From Tunicatimonas sp964551335 (GTDB lineage Bacteria > Bacteroidota > Bacteroidia > Cytophagales > Cyclobacteriaceae), in assembly GCA_964551335.1 (NCBI GenBank), contig CAZKCO010000024.1, positions 1 through 64,000 of the forward strand: a DNA stretch of 64,000 nt, in the 5' to 3' direction. The notes under the pieces were generated by a model. The model was not told the DNA's origin and searched no databases. It was given only the letters and a program-made list of their open reading frames with translations. The translations under genes and the position numbers were made by a program. Below, piece after piece: positions 8,564 to 17,900 of this stretch. Numbering within the stretch: the stretch's first letter is position 1; every line of letters begins with the position of its first letter.

Positions 8564-9914
8564 GCTGTTTATCATATTTTCACTAATAGTGATTCCCAAC
8601 ATTGGGTGGGGTCAGCAATCGGATTCGCTGAGTGCTCTTTGGAAGAAGGCGAAGGTATCGGGACAGGTGCGTCACTACTGGATGGCTTCGGTGAATAAGG
8701 GGGAGCTTAAAGATTTTGCGGCCGCGGCTATTGGAGGAAAAATAGGATTGACCACCGGTACTTACCGCGGTTTCTCTTTGGGAGTAAAAGTATATACCTC
8801 ATACAACCTGGGAATAACCGACCTGTCGGTACCGGACCCGACGACCAACCGGCTGAGCCGCTACGAGTTAGGCCTGTTCGACGTAGCCGACCCCAACAAC
8901 CGCTTCATCTTTCTGCTGGGCGAAGCCTATCTCCAGTACGCCCGGCGGGGGCATCGGGTGAAAGTGGGTAGAATGCTGCTAAAAACCCCCATGCTCAATC
9001 CCCAAGACGGCCGGATGATCCCTACGCTGGAACAGGGAATCTGGTATACCAACACCGGATGGGCCAACTGGGAACTTACTGCCGGATACATCCAGGCGAT
9101 TGCACCCCGCTCCACCGCCCGCTGGTATAAAACCCAGAACTCGATAGGCTGGTACCCGCAGGGCAGGAACACCTTCGGTGAGGCGGGTCTTTATCAGGGA
9201 AATACATCTTCTCCCGGACTCTTCATTCAAGGTGTTTCCTTCCAACCAAATACGGCTTTCCGGGCACGGGTATGGAATTATGCTTTCGCCAATGTGTTTA
9301 ACGCCCTATACGCCGACGTATCGCTGGAAAAGCGTTGGAACCCCCAGCAGGCACTGCGTTGGGAAGGGCAGTACAGTTGGGAAACCCCACTGGGTAATGG
9401 CGGAAACGCTGACCCCCGACTGGCCTACTTTTCCCCTGATTTTCAGACTCACTTATTCGGGCTACGGACTACGTATCTGACCCGGCAGCAGCAGGTAGCC
9501 CTGGCTTTTAATCGGATTTTGCCCGGGGGGCAGTATCTCTTTCCCCGCGAATGGGGTCGGGATGCCCTGTACGCTTTTCAGAAGCGCGAGCGACAGGAAG
9601 GATTTGCCGATAGCTGGTCGGTATTACTGCAAACCAGCTATACCGGTTTTGACCGCAACCGACTAACTGTTGGGTACGGCTTCTACCGTAACACCGATGT
9701 GCTGGATAGTTCTACTAACAAATACGGCATCCCTTCCTTCCACCAACTAAACCTGGATTGGTTTTATGACTTCAAAGGAGACCTGGATAGACTAGGAGCT
9801 GAGTTGTTGATTACCTACAAAATAGCAGAGGGAAATACCTACGATGATCCCCGATTTGTAATGAACAAAGTGGATATGGCCATATTTAACCTCATTTTCA
9901 ACTATGATTTTTGA
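8553..9914 (+). CDS. OprD-like outer-membrane porin
   Basis: This 453-residue predicted beta-barrel has a signal peptide ending near NIGWGQ. Many amphipathic strands alternate with short turns, and it ends in a terminal aromatic residue (LIFNYDF), as outer-membrane barrels do. The order KVSGQVRHYWM, then an internal KVGRMLLKTPMLNPQDGRM, resembles OprD-family substrate-specific porins. It overlaps the TsdA-like gene by 11 bp, implying that the two products serve one process. A plausible role is passage of thiosulfate, tetrathionate or another small anion across the outer membrane. That specificity is inference from context. Confidence 0.75.
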   Translation: MYRRLFIIFSLIVIPNIGWGQQSDSLSALWKKAKVSGQVRHYWMASVNKGELKDFAAAAIGGKIGLTTGTYRGFSLGVKVYTSYNLGITDLSVPDPTTNRLSRYELGLFDVADPNNRFIFLLGEAYLQYARRGHRVKVGRMLLKTPMLNPQDGRMIPTLEQGIWYTNTGWANWELTAGYIQAIAPRSTARWYKTQNSIGWYPQGRNTFGEAGLYQGNTSSPGLFIQGVSFQPNTAFRARVWNYAFANVFNALYADVSLEKRWNPQQALRWEGQYSWETPLGNGGNADPRLAYFSPDFQTHLFGLRTTYLTRQQQVALAFNRILPGGQYLFPREWGRDALYAFQKRERQEGFADSWSVLLQTSYTGFDRNRLTVGYGFYRNTDVLDSSTNKYGIPSFHQLNLDWFYDFKGDLDRLGAELLITYKIAEGNTYDDPRFVMNKVDMAIFNLIFNYDF

Positions 9915-9937
9915 AATAATTTGACCGGAACAGTCCC

Positions 9938-9949
9938 TGACGTAAATCA
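9938..9949. promoter_or_regulatory. Crp/Fnr-type box (TGACGTAAATCA)
   Basis: TGAC and ATCA arms around GTAA, 52 bp upstream of the sulfide:quinone oxidoreductase start codon at 10002. The box lies in the short gap after the porin gene, so the oxidoreductase probably has its own regulated promoter. Confidence 0.5.
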
Positions 9950-10001
9950 TTGTCTGTTCACCTCCAAATGACTTTATTAACTCTCTAACCCATTATACAC
10001 T

Positions 10002-11270
10002 ATGAAAACCAGCAAACACAACATCCTAATCATTGGCGGAGGCACTGCCGGCATCACCGTAGCCGCCCAACTACTCCGAAAAGACAAGTCACTGGACATC
10101 GGTATTATTGAACCCTCCGAGAAGCACTACTACCAACCCGCCTGGACCCTGGTTGGGGCAGGAACTTACAAACTCAAAGATACCATCCGAGAAGAAAAGA
10201 AAGTCATGCCATCGGGAGCTACCTGGATTAAAGAACACGCTTCGGAAATTGATCCCGATCAGCAGACGGTGACCACCGAGGAAGGCCGCACCTACTCCTA
10301 CGACTACCTGGTAGCCGCCCCGGGCATTCAGCTCGACTGGGACGCTATTCCGGGTTTGAAAGAAGGCATTGGCAAGAACGGACTTACCAGCAATTACGAC
10401 CACCGCTACGCTGAGTACACCTGGGAGCTGCTGCAAAACTTCCGGGGTGGCAACGCCCTATTTACCCAACCCTCTACTCCGATCAAGTGCGGCGGTGCCC
10501 CCCAGAAAATCATGTACCTGGCCGAAGATTACTTCCAAAAGCAAGGTGTCCGTCAGAAGGCAAATGTAATTTTCGCTACCCCTGGCACCGTTATCTTTGG
10601 GATGAAAAACATCGCCGATACCCTCAACCAGATTATCCGCTCACGGAACATTCATACCCGCTTCTTCCATAACTTGGTAGAGATCAGACCGGAGAAAAAG
10701 GAAGCAGTATACGAAATAACCAAGGAGGATCTTTTACCGGTAGCCCTGAGTAAGCAAGATCAGGATTTAAGTATTCGCACTGAGGGCGACTCCAAAGTAG
10801 TGATACCCTACGAAATGATGCATCTGGCCCCACCCCAAAGCGCACCTGATTTTATTAAGCGAAGTCCATTATCGGTACCCGACAGTCCTTACGGCTGGGT
10901 AGACGTAGACAAGCACACCTTACAGCACAACCGCTACCCCAATGTATTCTCACTAGGTGATGCCTCCAGTACGCCCAATGCCAAAACCGGAGCGGCCGTC
11001 CGTAAGCAAGCTCCCATTCTGGTAAACAACCTGTTGTCGGTCATGCGTCACCAACAAAATCTGATGATCAATCCGCAGTACCACGGGTACGGCTCCTGTC
11101 CCATCGTTACCCGCTACGGCCGTATGGTGCTGGCCGAGTTTGACTACGACAATAAATCAGACTCCTCGTTTCCCTTTGATACAGCCAAGGAGCGCTGGAG
11201 CATGTGGCTACTGAAGAAGTACTTATTGCCTTGGTTCTACTGGAACCGTATGCTGAAGGGAAAAGGCTAG
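10002..11270 (+). CDS. sqr: sulfide:quinone oxidoreductase
   Basis: This 422-residue flavoprotein of the NAD(P)/FAD disulfide reductase fold has the dinucleotide motif IIGGGTAGITVAAQL at its start and a second FAD-contact motif, VFSLGDASSTPNAKTG, near 315-330. Two conserved cysteines are visible, C163 in TPIKCGGAPQKI and C366 in YGSCPIVTRYG. The third cysteine of type I enzymes is not evident, which points to a type II (mitochondrial-like) SQR. It oxidises sulfide and passes electrons to the quinone pool, yielding sulfane sulfur that the upstream persulfide dioxygenase could use. A Crp/Fnr-type box sits 52 bp before the start, and a strong bidirectional terminator follows. Confidence 0.9.
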   Translation: MKTSKHNILIIGGGTAGITVAAQLLRKDKSLDIGIIEPSEKHYYQPAWTLVGAGTYKLKDTIREEKKVMPSGATWIKEHASEIDPDQQTVTTEEGRTYSYDYLVAAPGIQLDWDAIPGLKEGIGKNGLTSNYDHRYAEYTWELLQNFRGGNALFTQPSTPIKCGGAPQKIMYLAEDYFQKQGVRQKANVIFATPGTVIFGMKNIADTLNQIIRSRNIHTRFFHNLVEIRPEKKEAVYEITKEDLLPVALSKQDQDLSIRTEGDSKVVIPYEMMHLAPPQSAPDFIKRSPLSVPDSPYGWVDVDKHTLQHNRYPNVFSLGDASSTPNAKTGAAVRKQAPILVNNLLSVMRHQQNLMINPQYHGYGSCPIVTRYGRMVLAEFDYDNKSDSSFPFDTAKERWSMWLLKKYLLPWFYWNRMLKGKG

Positions 11271-11318
11271 AAGTTGCGTTTAGCGTAAAGCCGAATATGA
11301 GCTTTTTACCAAAAATTA

Positions 11319-11348
11319 AGGGAGATAGCAAAACGCTACCTCCCTTTT
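11319..11348. terminator. bidirectional rho-independent terminator
   Basis: AGGGAGATAGC at 11319-11329 pairs with GCTACCTCCCT at 11335-11345 with one mismatch and a 5-base loop. A T run follows on the plus strand, and an AT-rich run ending in five Ts follows on the minus strand. It separates the convergent SQR gene and first giant T9SS gene. Confidence 0.75.
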
Positions 11349-11394
11349 CAGTTGAACGAGAAAAAATAGTGCTCGCTCCAATCATTCAATTCCT

Positions 11395-14300
11395 TCACTC
11401 GGTAATTAACAGCTTCTGCACCAGCCGCTGCCCGCCGGTTTGTACCGCTACCAGATAGGTGCCTCGGGGCTGACTGTTTAACGGAATGGATTCGGTAACG
11501 CTACCCGCCCCCTGCTGGCGGAACACCTCCCGGCCGTAGAGATCGTACAGTTGTAGCGTGTAGACTTGATCATGGAGCAGCGGCAGGCTCACCTCCACGT
11601 AGCTCCGAGCGGGGTTGGGGTAGATTAGTAGTTGCTCGTCTGCTAATGCAAAGAATACTTCTTCCGAGAAAATTTCTGTTTTGGTTCCAACGGATTTCTT
11701 AACGGCCACTGGAGTGTATCGTGCATAATCGGACCAGTCCAACATGAAAATTAATGTGCCACTAACGTCCATCTCGCCATCTGGTGCGGGCACTACCTCC
11801 TGTCCGTCCAAAGGACCTCGATCATAAACCACGCTCGAGCCAAACGGGGTAACAAAGATCGCTTCGAACAGCGGGTCACCCTCATTAATTGCTAGCAGAC
11901 TAACCGATAAGCTACGGCCTTCAGCATCATTATCGTACTGGATAGCTACCGTTTCTATCTGGCGCGCAGGAACATCGAATGAAAAGAAGAATTCCTGTCC
12001 AGGTTCATCCGAAGCAACCGCATCGCCAACAAATTCACCATTTACCAGCACATTAAAGTGAGGAAACTCACCAGCCGATTCGGTGCCCCGGGCCCCGATG
12101 AATAGAAAGGACGGTTCGCTAATGATTTCAAACGTTATCTCTAAGGGTGTACCAGCCTCACCCGTAGCATTACGGTCCGAATAAGGAGTAGCTTTGACCG
12201 TGTAAACGCCTTCAGAAAAAGCCATACCCTTAAAATCGCCGCTAGCATCCCCAAAACTAGCGTAAGGCGCATCGCTCTGATTACGGGAGGTATTAATGCC
12301 CGGCCCCATTACTTCTATCTTTAGACTGCCCACCGATTCGGAGATCAGCGCCTCAATGGCCAGGCTTTCGGGTAGCCGGTAGGTATCAATCACGCTTCCC
12401 TGGGTGATGTCGGCAAAAGGCAGGTCGGTATGGGCATCTACCAAACGGAAGCCCGCTACGGGCGAAAAGTTAGGATGTACGGAAATTGTATGAGAAGTGG
12501 AGCTAGAGCAACCTGTTCCGTTATCGGTTACCGTCAGGGTTACTGCGTAGGTACCAGCCTGAGTATAGGTGTTGGAGAAACGGTCGCCGACGAGACCACT
12601 TCGCCCATCACCAAAATCAACAAAATACGTAAATTCATAACCGAAAGGATCCCTTTGAGCAGCCGCAAAGTCTACTGCTAATGGCGCTACTCCATTGTCC
12701 GGATCGGCGGTAAAAGCCGAATTGGGGATATTCTCTGCTTCCACCTCCAGAATAAACTCAGCAGTTTCTCCGGCTACTCCTTTGGCATCCCGCTGCGAAT
12801 AAGGAGTGGCGGTAATACGATACGTTCCTGCACTGAACGGTCGGCCTACGAAATCTCCGTCATCATCACCAAAGCTGGCGAAGGGTGCGATGTGCTCAAT
12901 TACCTGGGTGCTGATTCCGGGACCCTCTACCTGAATATGAACACTTCCAACTTCTCCGGATGGAATAGCCTCAATAGCCACTCTTTCGGGTAAAGTACAA
13001 ATATTCACCCCTATTCCGTCCGTAAAAGTTCGATCTCCGAATAAGCCCTCGCTCAGTTCGGCATCTATGACCCTAAAGCCCGCGATGTCGGGAACCTCCT
13101 CGGTAATCTCAAAGGCTATCTGAGCCGGGGTACCCGCCTCACCGGTGGCGTTCCGACCCGAGTAGGGAGTAGCTTTCACGGTATAGGTCCCCGGGCTAAA
13201 CGTTTTACCTCTAAAGTCGCCATCGGTATCTCCGAAGCTGGCGTAGGGCGCATCACTTTGATTGCGGGCGGTATTGATGCCCGGTCCTTTCACCTCAATA
13301 CGCAGACTACCCACTGACTCTGATACCAGCGCCTCAATCGCCAGATTACCGGGCAGTCCGATCGTATTAATCTTATCCCCATCAGCCAGATCCCGGAGAG
13401 GTTGATCAGCCCGAGCATCAATCAACCGGAAGGAGATGGTTTCTTGCTCAGCCACTTTGATGACCCAGAAGTCTCCTTCTCCACCCCGACTATCCTCAGT
13501 TTTCTCTCCGGAAGTATTTGACTCAGAATAGCCACCTAGTAGATACCCCCTATCTAACGCTGGTATGGCGCTAAAAAGAATATCTGAGTCACTTCCCCCT
13601 AATGTTTTATCCCATACTTTGTTGCCATTAGCATCAATTTTTATTACCCAAAAGTCGTTTGCGCCTCTACTATCTTCGCCTTTATCTGCTGAGACGTCGG
13701 AAGCGGAAAAGCCTGTCAGTAAATATCCCCCATCAGGAATAGAAATGGCATCTCGAAGATCGTCGTCTTGACTTCCCCCCCAGGCTCTGTCCCAGATCTT
13801 ATTACCACTCTCATCTACCTTAACTATCCAATAGTCTCTTCCTCCTTTCCCGTCAGCACTTTTATCGCCGGAGGCATCAGACTCAGAATACCCAACTAAC
13901 AGATACCCACCAGTGGGAATAGAGATGGCTTTGAAAAGAACATCACGATTGTTACCCCCAATGGTTTTGTCCCAGACTACATCACCTGAATCATTAATTT
14001 TAATAATCCAGTAGTCTTCTTCTCCTTTACTTCCTTCACTTTTCTCTCCCGAAGCATCCGAATCAGACCACCCTGCAAGGAGGTAACCTCCGTCATTTGA
14101 AGGTATTACGTCTCCAAGCTGTTCATCACCACTACCGCCAAATGTTTTGTCCCAGACTTTATCGCCATCCTGATCAATTTTGACGATCCAGTAATCACTT
14201 TCCTGACTATCTTCACTTTTCTCTCCCGAAGTATTAGATTCTGATCTGCCTCCCAAAAGATAGCCACCATCAATCGTAGTTACAACACTTCTCAGTTCAT

Positions 14301-14781
14301 CAGTACCTGCTCCTCCAATGGTTCTATCCCATTGCTTATTTCCTTCGGCATCAGTTTTAATGATCCAGTAATCTGACTCTCCCCTACTTTTCTCACTTTT
14401 CTCTCCGGAGATATTTGAGTCAGAAGACCCAGCTAATAAGTATCCTCTGTTAGTAGTAGAGATTGCCTGCGAAATATACTCACTTCCGTTTCCTCCGAAA
14501 GTTCTATCCCATTTTTTGTTACCATTTGTATCAATATTTACAATCCAATAGTCAGATCCTCCTCTGCTATTTTCACTCTTCTCTCCTGAAGCAGGAGAAC
14601 TAGAAAACCCAGCAAGTAGATAGCCCCCATCAGCGCCCGAAACGGAGCTATACATAATCTCATCTCCGCTTCCACCGTAGGTTTTGTCCCACAGCACGTC
14701 CACCTGAGCGAAGGCAGAAGAAGTACTAAACAGCAAGCTTAGGCCGAGCAGCCAGCTTTGAAAGAGTAATGTGTTATTCAT
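11395..14781 (-). CDS. giant T9SS surface protein: 7-repeat propeller-like domain, Ig-like repeats, PKD, CBM-like domain
   Basis: This 1128-residue secreted protein has a signal peptide ending at SSAFAQ. Residues ~26-445 hold seven ~60-residue repeats of the pattern WDKTxGGS..DGGYLLAGxS..DYWIVKID, a count that suits a seven-bladed beta-propeller. Next come two ~110-residue repeats that begin FRLIDA and end in TVKATPYSGRNATG, a PKD domain (FVDFGDGRSG, ~695-775) and a third such repeat. Residues ~893-1020 resemble a CBM60-type xylan-binding module (VLVNGEFVGD, then YDNDAEGRSL). The last ~75 residues are a T9SS type A sorting domain (LLIYPNPA, then RGTYLVAVQTGGQ). It should be exported by T9SS and attached or released at the cell surface, with adhesion or glycan binding likely. 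No catalytic motif is visible. It is paralogous to the next two genes. Confidence 0.85.
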   Translation of the reverse strand: MNNTLLFQSWLLGLSLLFSTSSAFAQVDVLWDKTYGGSGDEIMYSSVSGADGGYLLAGFSSSPASGEKSENSRGGSDYWIVNIDTNGNKKWDRTFGGNGSEYISQAISTTNRGYLLAGSSDSNISGEKSEKSRGESDYWIIKTDAEGNKQWDRTIGGAGTDELRSVVTTIDGGYLLGGRSESNTSGEKSEDSQESDYWIVKIDQDGDKVWDKTFGGSGDEQLGDVIPSNDGGYLLAGWSDSDASGEKSEGSKGEEDYWIIKINDSGDVVWDKTIGGNNRDVLFKAISIPTGGYLLVGYSESDASGDKSADGKGGRDYWIVKVDESGNKIWDRAWGGSQDDDLRDAISIPDGGYLLTGFSASDVSADKGEDSRGANDFWVIKIDANGNKVWDKTLGGSDSDILFSAIPALDRGYLLGGYSESNTSGEKTEDSRGGEGDFWVIKVAEQETISFRLIDARADQPLRDLADGDKINTIGLPGNLAIEALVSESVGSLRIEVKGPGINTARNQSDAPYASFGDTDGDFRGKTFSPGTYTVKATPYSGRNATGEAGTPAQIAFEITEEVPDIAGFRVIDAELSEGLFGDRTFTDGIGVNICTLPERVAIEAIPSGEVGSVHIQVEGPGISTQVIEHIAPFASFGDDDGDFVGRPFSAGTYRITATPYSQRDAKGVAGETAEFILEVEAENIPNSAFTADPDNGVAPLAVDFAAAQRDPFGYEFTYFVDFGDGRSGLVGDRFSNTYTQAGTYAVTLTVTDNGTGCSSSTSHTISVHPNFSPVAGFRLVDAHTDLPFADITQGSVIDTYRLPESLAIEALISESVGSLKIEVMGPGINTSRNQSDAPYASFGDASGDFKGMAFSEGVYTVKATPYSDRNATGEAGTPLEITFEIISEPSFLFIGARGTESAGEFPHFNVLVNGEFVGDAVASDEPGQEFFFSFDVPARQIETVAIQYDNDAEGRSLSVSLLAINEGDPLFEAIFVTPFGSSVVYDRGPLDGQEVVPAPDGEMDVSGTLIFMLDWSDYARYTPVAVKKSVGTKTEIFSEEVFFALADEQLLIYPNPARSYVEVSLPLLHDQVYTLQLYDLYGREVFRQQGAGSVTESIPLNSQPRGTYLVAVQTGGQRLVQKLLITE

Positions 14782-14856
14782 TGGTTTGATCTTTTCGTTG
14801 TCAGAAAGTATGATTACAGAATGGTGGAAAATACTAAACTACCTTCCCCCAAATCA

Positions 14857-14868
14857 TGATCTAGATCA
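14857..14868. promoter_or_regulatory. Crp/Fnr-type box (TGATCTAGATCA)
   Basis: A perfect palindrome, extended to 14 bp (ATGATCTAGATCAT, 14856-14869), 75 bp upstream of the start of the first giant T9SS gene. The identical 14-mer precedes the third giant gene at 24209-24222. Confidence 0.6.
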
Positions 14869-14892
14869 TTGGGTTAGAAAATAATGCTTAAA

Positions 14893-14920
14893 GGAAGGCC
14901 ACCTCAAGGGGCAGCCCTCC
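14893..14920 (-). terminator. hairpin terminator of the second giant gene
   Basis: On the minus strand GGAGGGCTGCC pairs with GGTGGCCTTCC, with some wobble pairs, just after the stop codon of the 14928-19508 gene; a CTTT-containing tail follows. The third giant gene is followed by a similar hairpin. Confidence 0.45.
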
Positions 14921-14927
14921 GGAGGTA

Positions 14928-17900
14928 TCAGTCCTCAATCAAAAGCTTCTGCACCAGCCGCTGCCCGCCGGTTTGCACCGCTACCAAGTAGGTGCCCCGG
15001 GGCTGCCCCTGTAGCGGAATGGATTCGGCGACGCTACCCGTACCCTGCTGGCGGAACACCTCTCGTCCGTAGAGATCGTACACTTGCAGCGTATACGACT
15101 GATCCTCCAGTAGCGGTAGATTCACTTCTACCTGGCCCCGGGCCGGGTTGGGGTAGATTAGTAGTTGCTCATCTGCTAACGCAGGGAGTACATCTTTCGA
15201 GAAACTTTCTGTTTCGGTTCCAACGGATTTTTTAACGGCCACCGGAGCTTGTCGAGCGTAGTCTGACCAATCCAGGGTAAAGATCAGGGTACCATTCACA
15301 TCCATGTTTTTTGTGCCCGGTACCACATCAATACCATCTAACGGTCCCCGGTCGTATACCACATTCTCTCCTTCAGGATCTAATCTCGTTTCGTAGGGCG
15401 GATTTTCATAATCTATCCAACCACCATATACATAGAGATTACGATCTTCAGTTTCGGTTTTCAGATCGTTATAAAACTCAATCATAACCGTCTCGATCTC
15501 TTTAGCCGGAATTTCAAATAAATAATCTTCTTCATCAAATTCCGGGTTATAATAGCTCTCCAGGGGGGGTTCTCCATTGGCAAATATTCGGTAATCAGCG
15601 TATTCTCCCTCGGCTTGGGTTCTATCTACTCCAATGGATATCCACGTTTCTTCGGTAGCAATACTAAAGGAAATCTCTGTGGGAGTATACCTCGTGCCCG
15701 TTGCATTTCTTCCGGAATACGGTATGGCCCTAACGGTATAAACCCCTTTACTAAATGACCTACCATCAAAGTCGCCATTATCATCGCCAAAGCTGGCGTA
15801 AGGGGCCGCACTTTCATTCTTGGAAGTGCTAATACCCGGACCCACCACCTGAATCTTGAAGCTTCCTACTACTTCAGATGGAATTACCTCAATGGCCAGA
15901 CTTTCGGGCAGCCGGTAAGTATCAATCCTGGTTCCCTGCGTGATTTCGGCAAAAGGCTGGTCAGTATCCGCATCAATTAACCGGAAGCCGGCCACTGGGG
16001 AAGGATTGGGGGCTACGGTGATAGTCATAGTTGTGGAGCTAGTGCAGCCACGCGGGCCCGGTATTGTATGCGTAACCGTATAGGTACCTGGTTCGGTATA
16101 GGTATGCGTAGGATTGGGGAAGGTAATACCACTTCGTCCGTCTCCAAAATCAAAATAATGTGTATATTCACTACCTCTTACTGAGCTAAAACTTACAGCA
16201 AGGGGAGCTGTACCACTAGTAGGAGTAGCAGTAAATGCTGAAGGAGGAGGGGTCTCCAGTTCTATTTCTAACATAAATTGCGCCGGTCCACCTGCTGTAC
16301 CGGTAGCATCCCGTCCGGAATAGGCTGTCGCGGTGATATTGTACGTTCCTTCGCTAAACTGCATCCCAAAAATATCATCCCCATCGTCGCCGAAACTGGA
16401 GTAGGGCGCTCCGTTTTCCACCATACTGGTACTGATGCCCGGCCCTTCTACCTCAATCTTGATGCTACCTACCGTACCAGACGGTACCACCTCAACACCC
16501 AGGCTTTCTGGTATTTCACAGAAGGATGTATACCCATAACCGTAATTCCAGTATCCTATACTTACGTCTTGTTGAGCGTCAATCAATTTGAATCCAGCAA
16601 TACTGGTACCGGGAAAGTTCTCTACGGTAACGATTTGAGAAGCCGAAGCTGTGGCACCCTGGTTGTCGGTCACCGTTACTGATACCGTATACTCTCCTTC
16701 GGTATCGTAGTAATAAACTGTAGTAGGAGTAGTACTAGGCCTGGTATTTCCATCCCCAAAATCAAAATAATAACCAACTATTGTACCGTCCGGGTCGGTA
16801 GAAGCTGATGCATCAATATTTACCTCAAGATCTCCGATACCAGAGGTTTGTTCAGCAACTAAGCTGGCCGTGGGTGCAAGGTTCATGCCGTCTTCACTGA
16901 CGGTGATCTGCTTCGTCGTCGTACCTGTGGCCCCGTCGTTATCGGTCACCGTCAGCGTGACGGTGTAGTTGCCCGCCGTAGAATAGGTATGCGAAGTAGT
17001 CGCGCCAGTATCACTATTGCCATCGCCAAAATCAAAGTGATAGCTGGTGATCTGCCCATCGGAGTCCGAAGAAGCACGGGCATCAAAGGCCACTTCTAGC
17101 GGAACCGGGCCGATGGTGGAAGTGGTCGTGAAGCTGGCCACTGGCGGTTGGTTACCATCGTCACCCAGGGTGAACGAAATCTCGGCTGGAGTGCCCGCCT
17201 CCCCCGTGGCGTTACGACCCGAATACGGCGTAGCAGTAACCGTATACTGGCCTTCGGATAACATTCTGCCCCGAAAGTCACCGCTATCGTCGCCAAAGCT
17301 GGCGTAGGGAGCCGCGCTTTCGTTCTTGGTATGGTTAATCCCAGGCCCTACCACCTTAATTTTGAAGCTGCCTACAGACTCAGACGTTAAAACTTCCATC
17401 GCCAGATTACGGGGCAAGCCCGGTACGGGTACCGACTGTCCATTGCTTAACTCAGCGATAGATTGATCCGTATCGGCATCGATCAATCGGAAGGTGATGC
17501 CACCCGGCGAGGGCCCCTCTACGTTCACCTGCTTGGTAGCCGTACCCGTTGCCCCCTCATTATCGGTCACGGTCAGCGTGACGGTGTACTGCCCGTCACT
17601 GGTGTAGGTATGACTGGCCTGGGCAGTCGTCGCACTACTACCATCCCCAAAGTCAAAATGATAGCTGCTGATCTGCCCGTCGGGGTCCGAAGAAGCACGG
17701 GCATCAAAGGCCACTTCTAGCGGAACCGGGCCGCTGGTGGGAGTGGTCGTGAAGCTGGCCACCGGCGGTTGGTTACCATCGTCACCCAGGGTGAACGAAA
17801 TCTGGGCTGGGGTGCCGGCCTCCCCAGTCGCGTTACGGTCTGAGTAAGGCGTTGCCGTCACCGTGTAGGTGCCCGCGGCCATCATCTTGCCTTTGAAATC

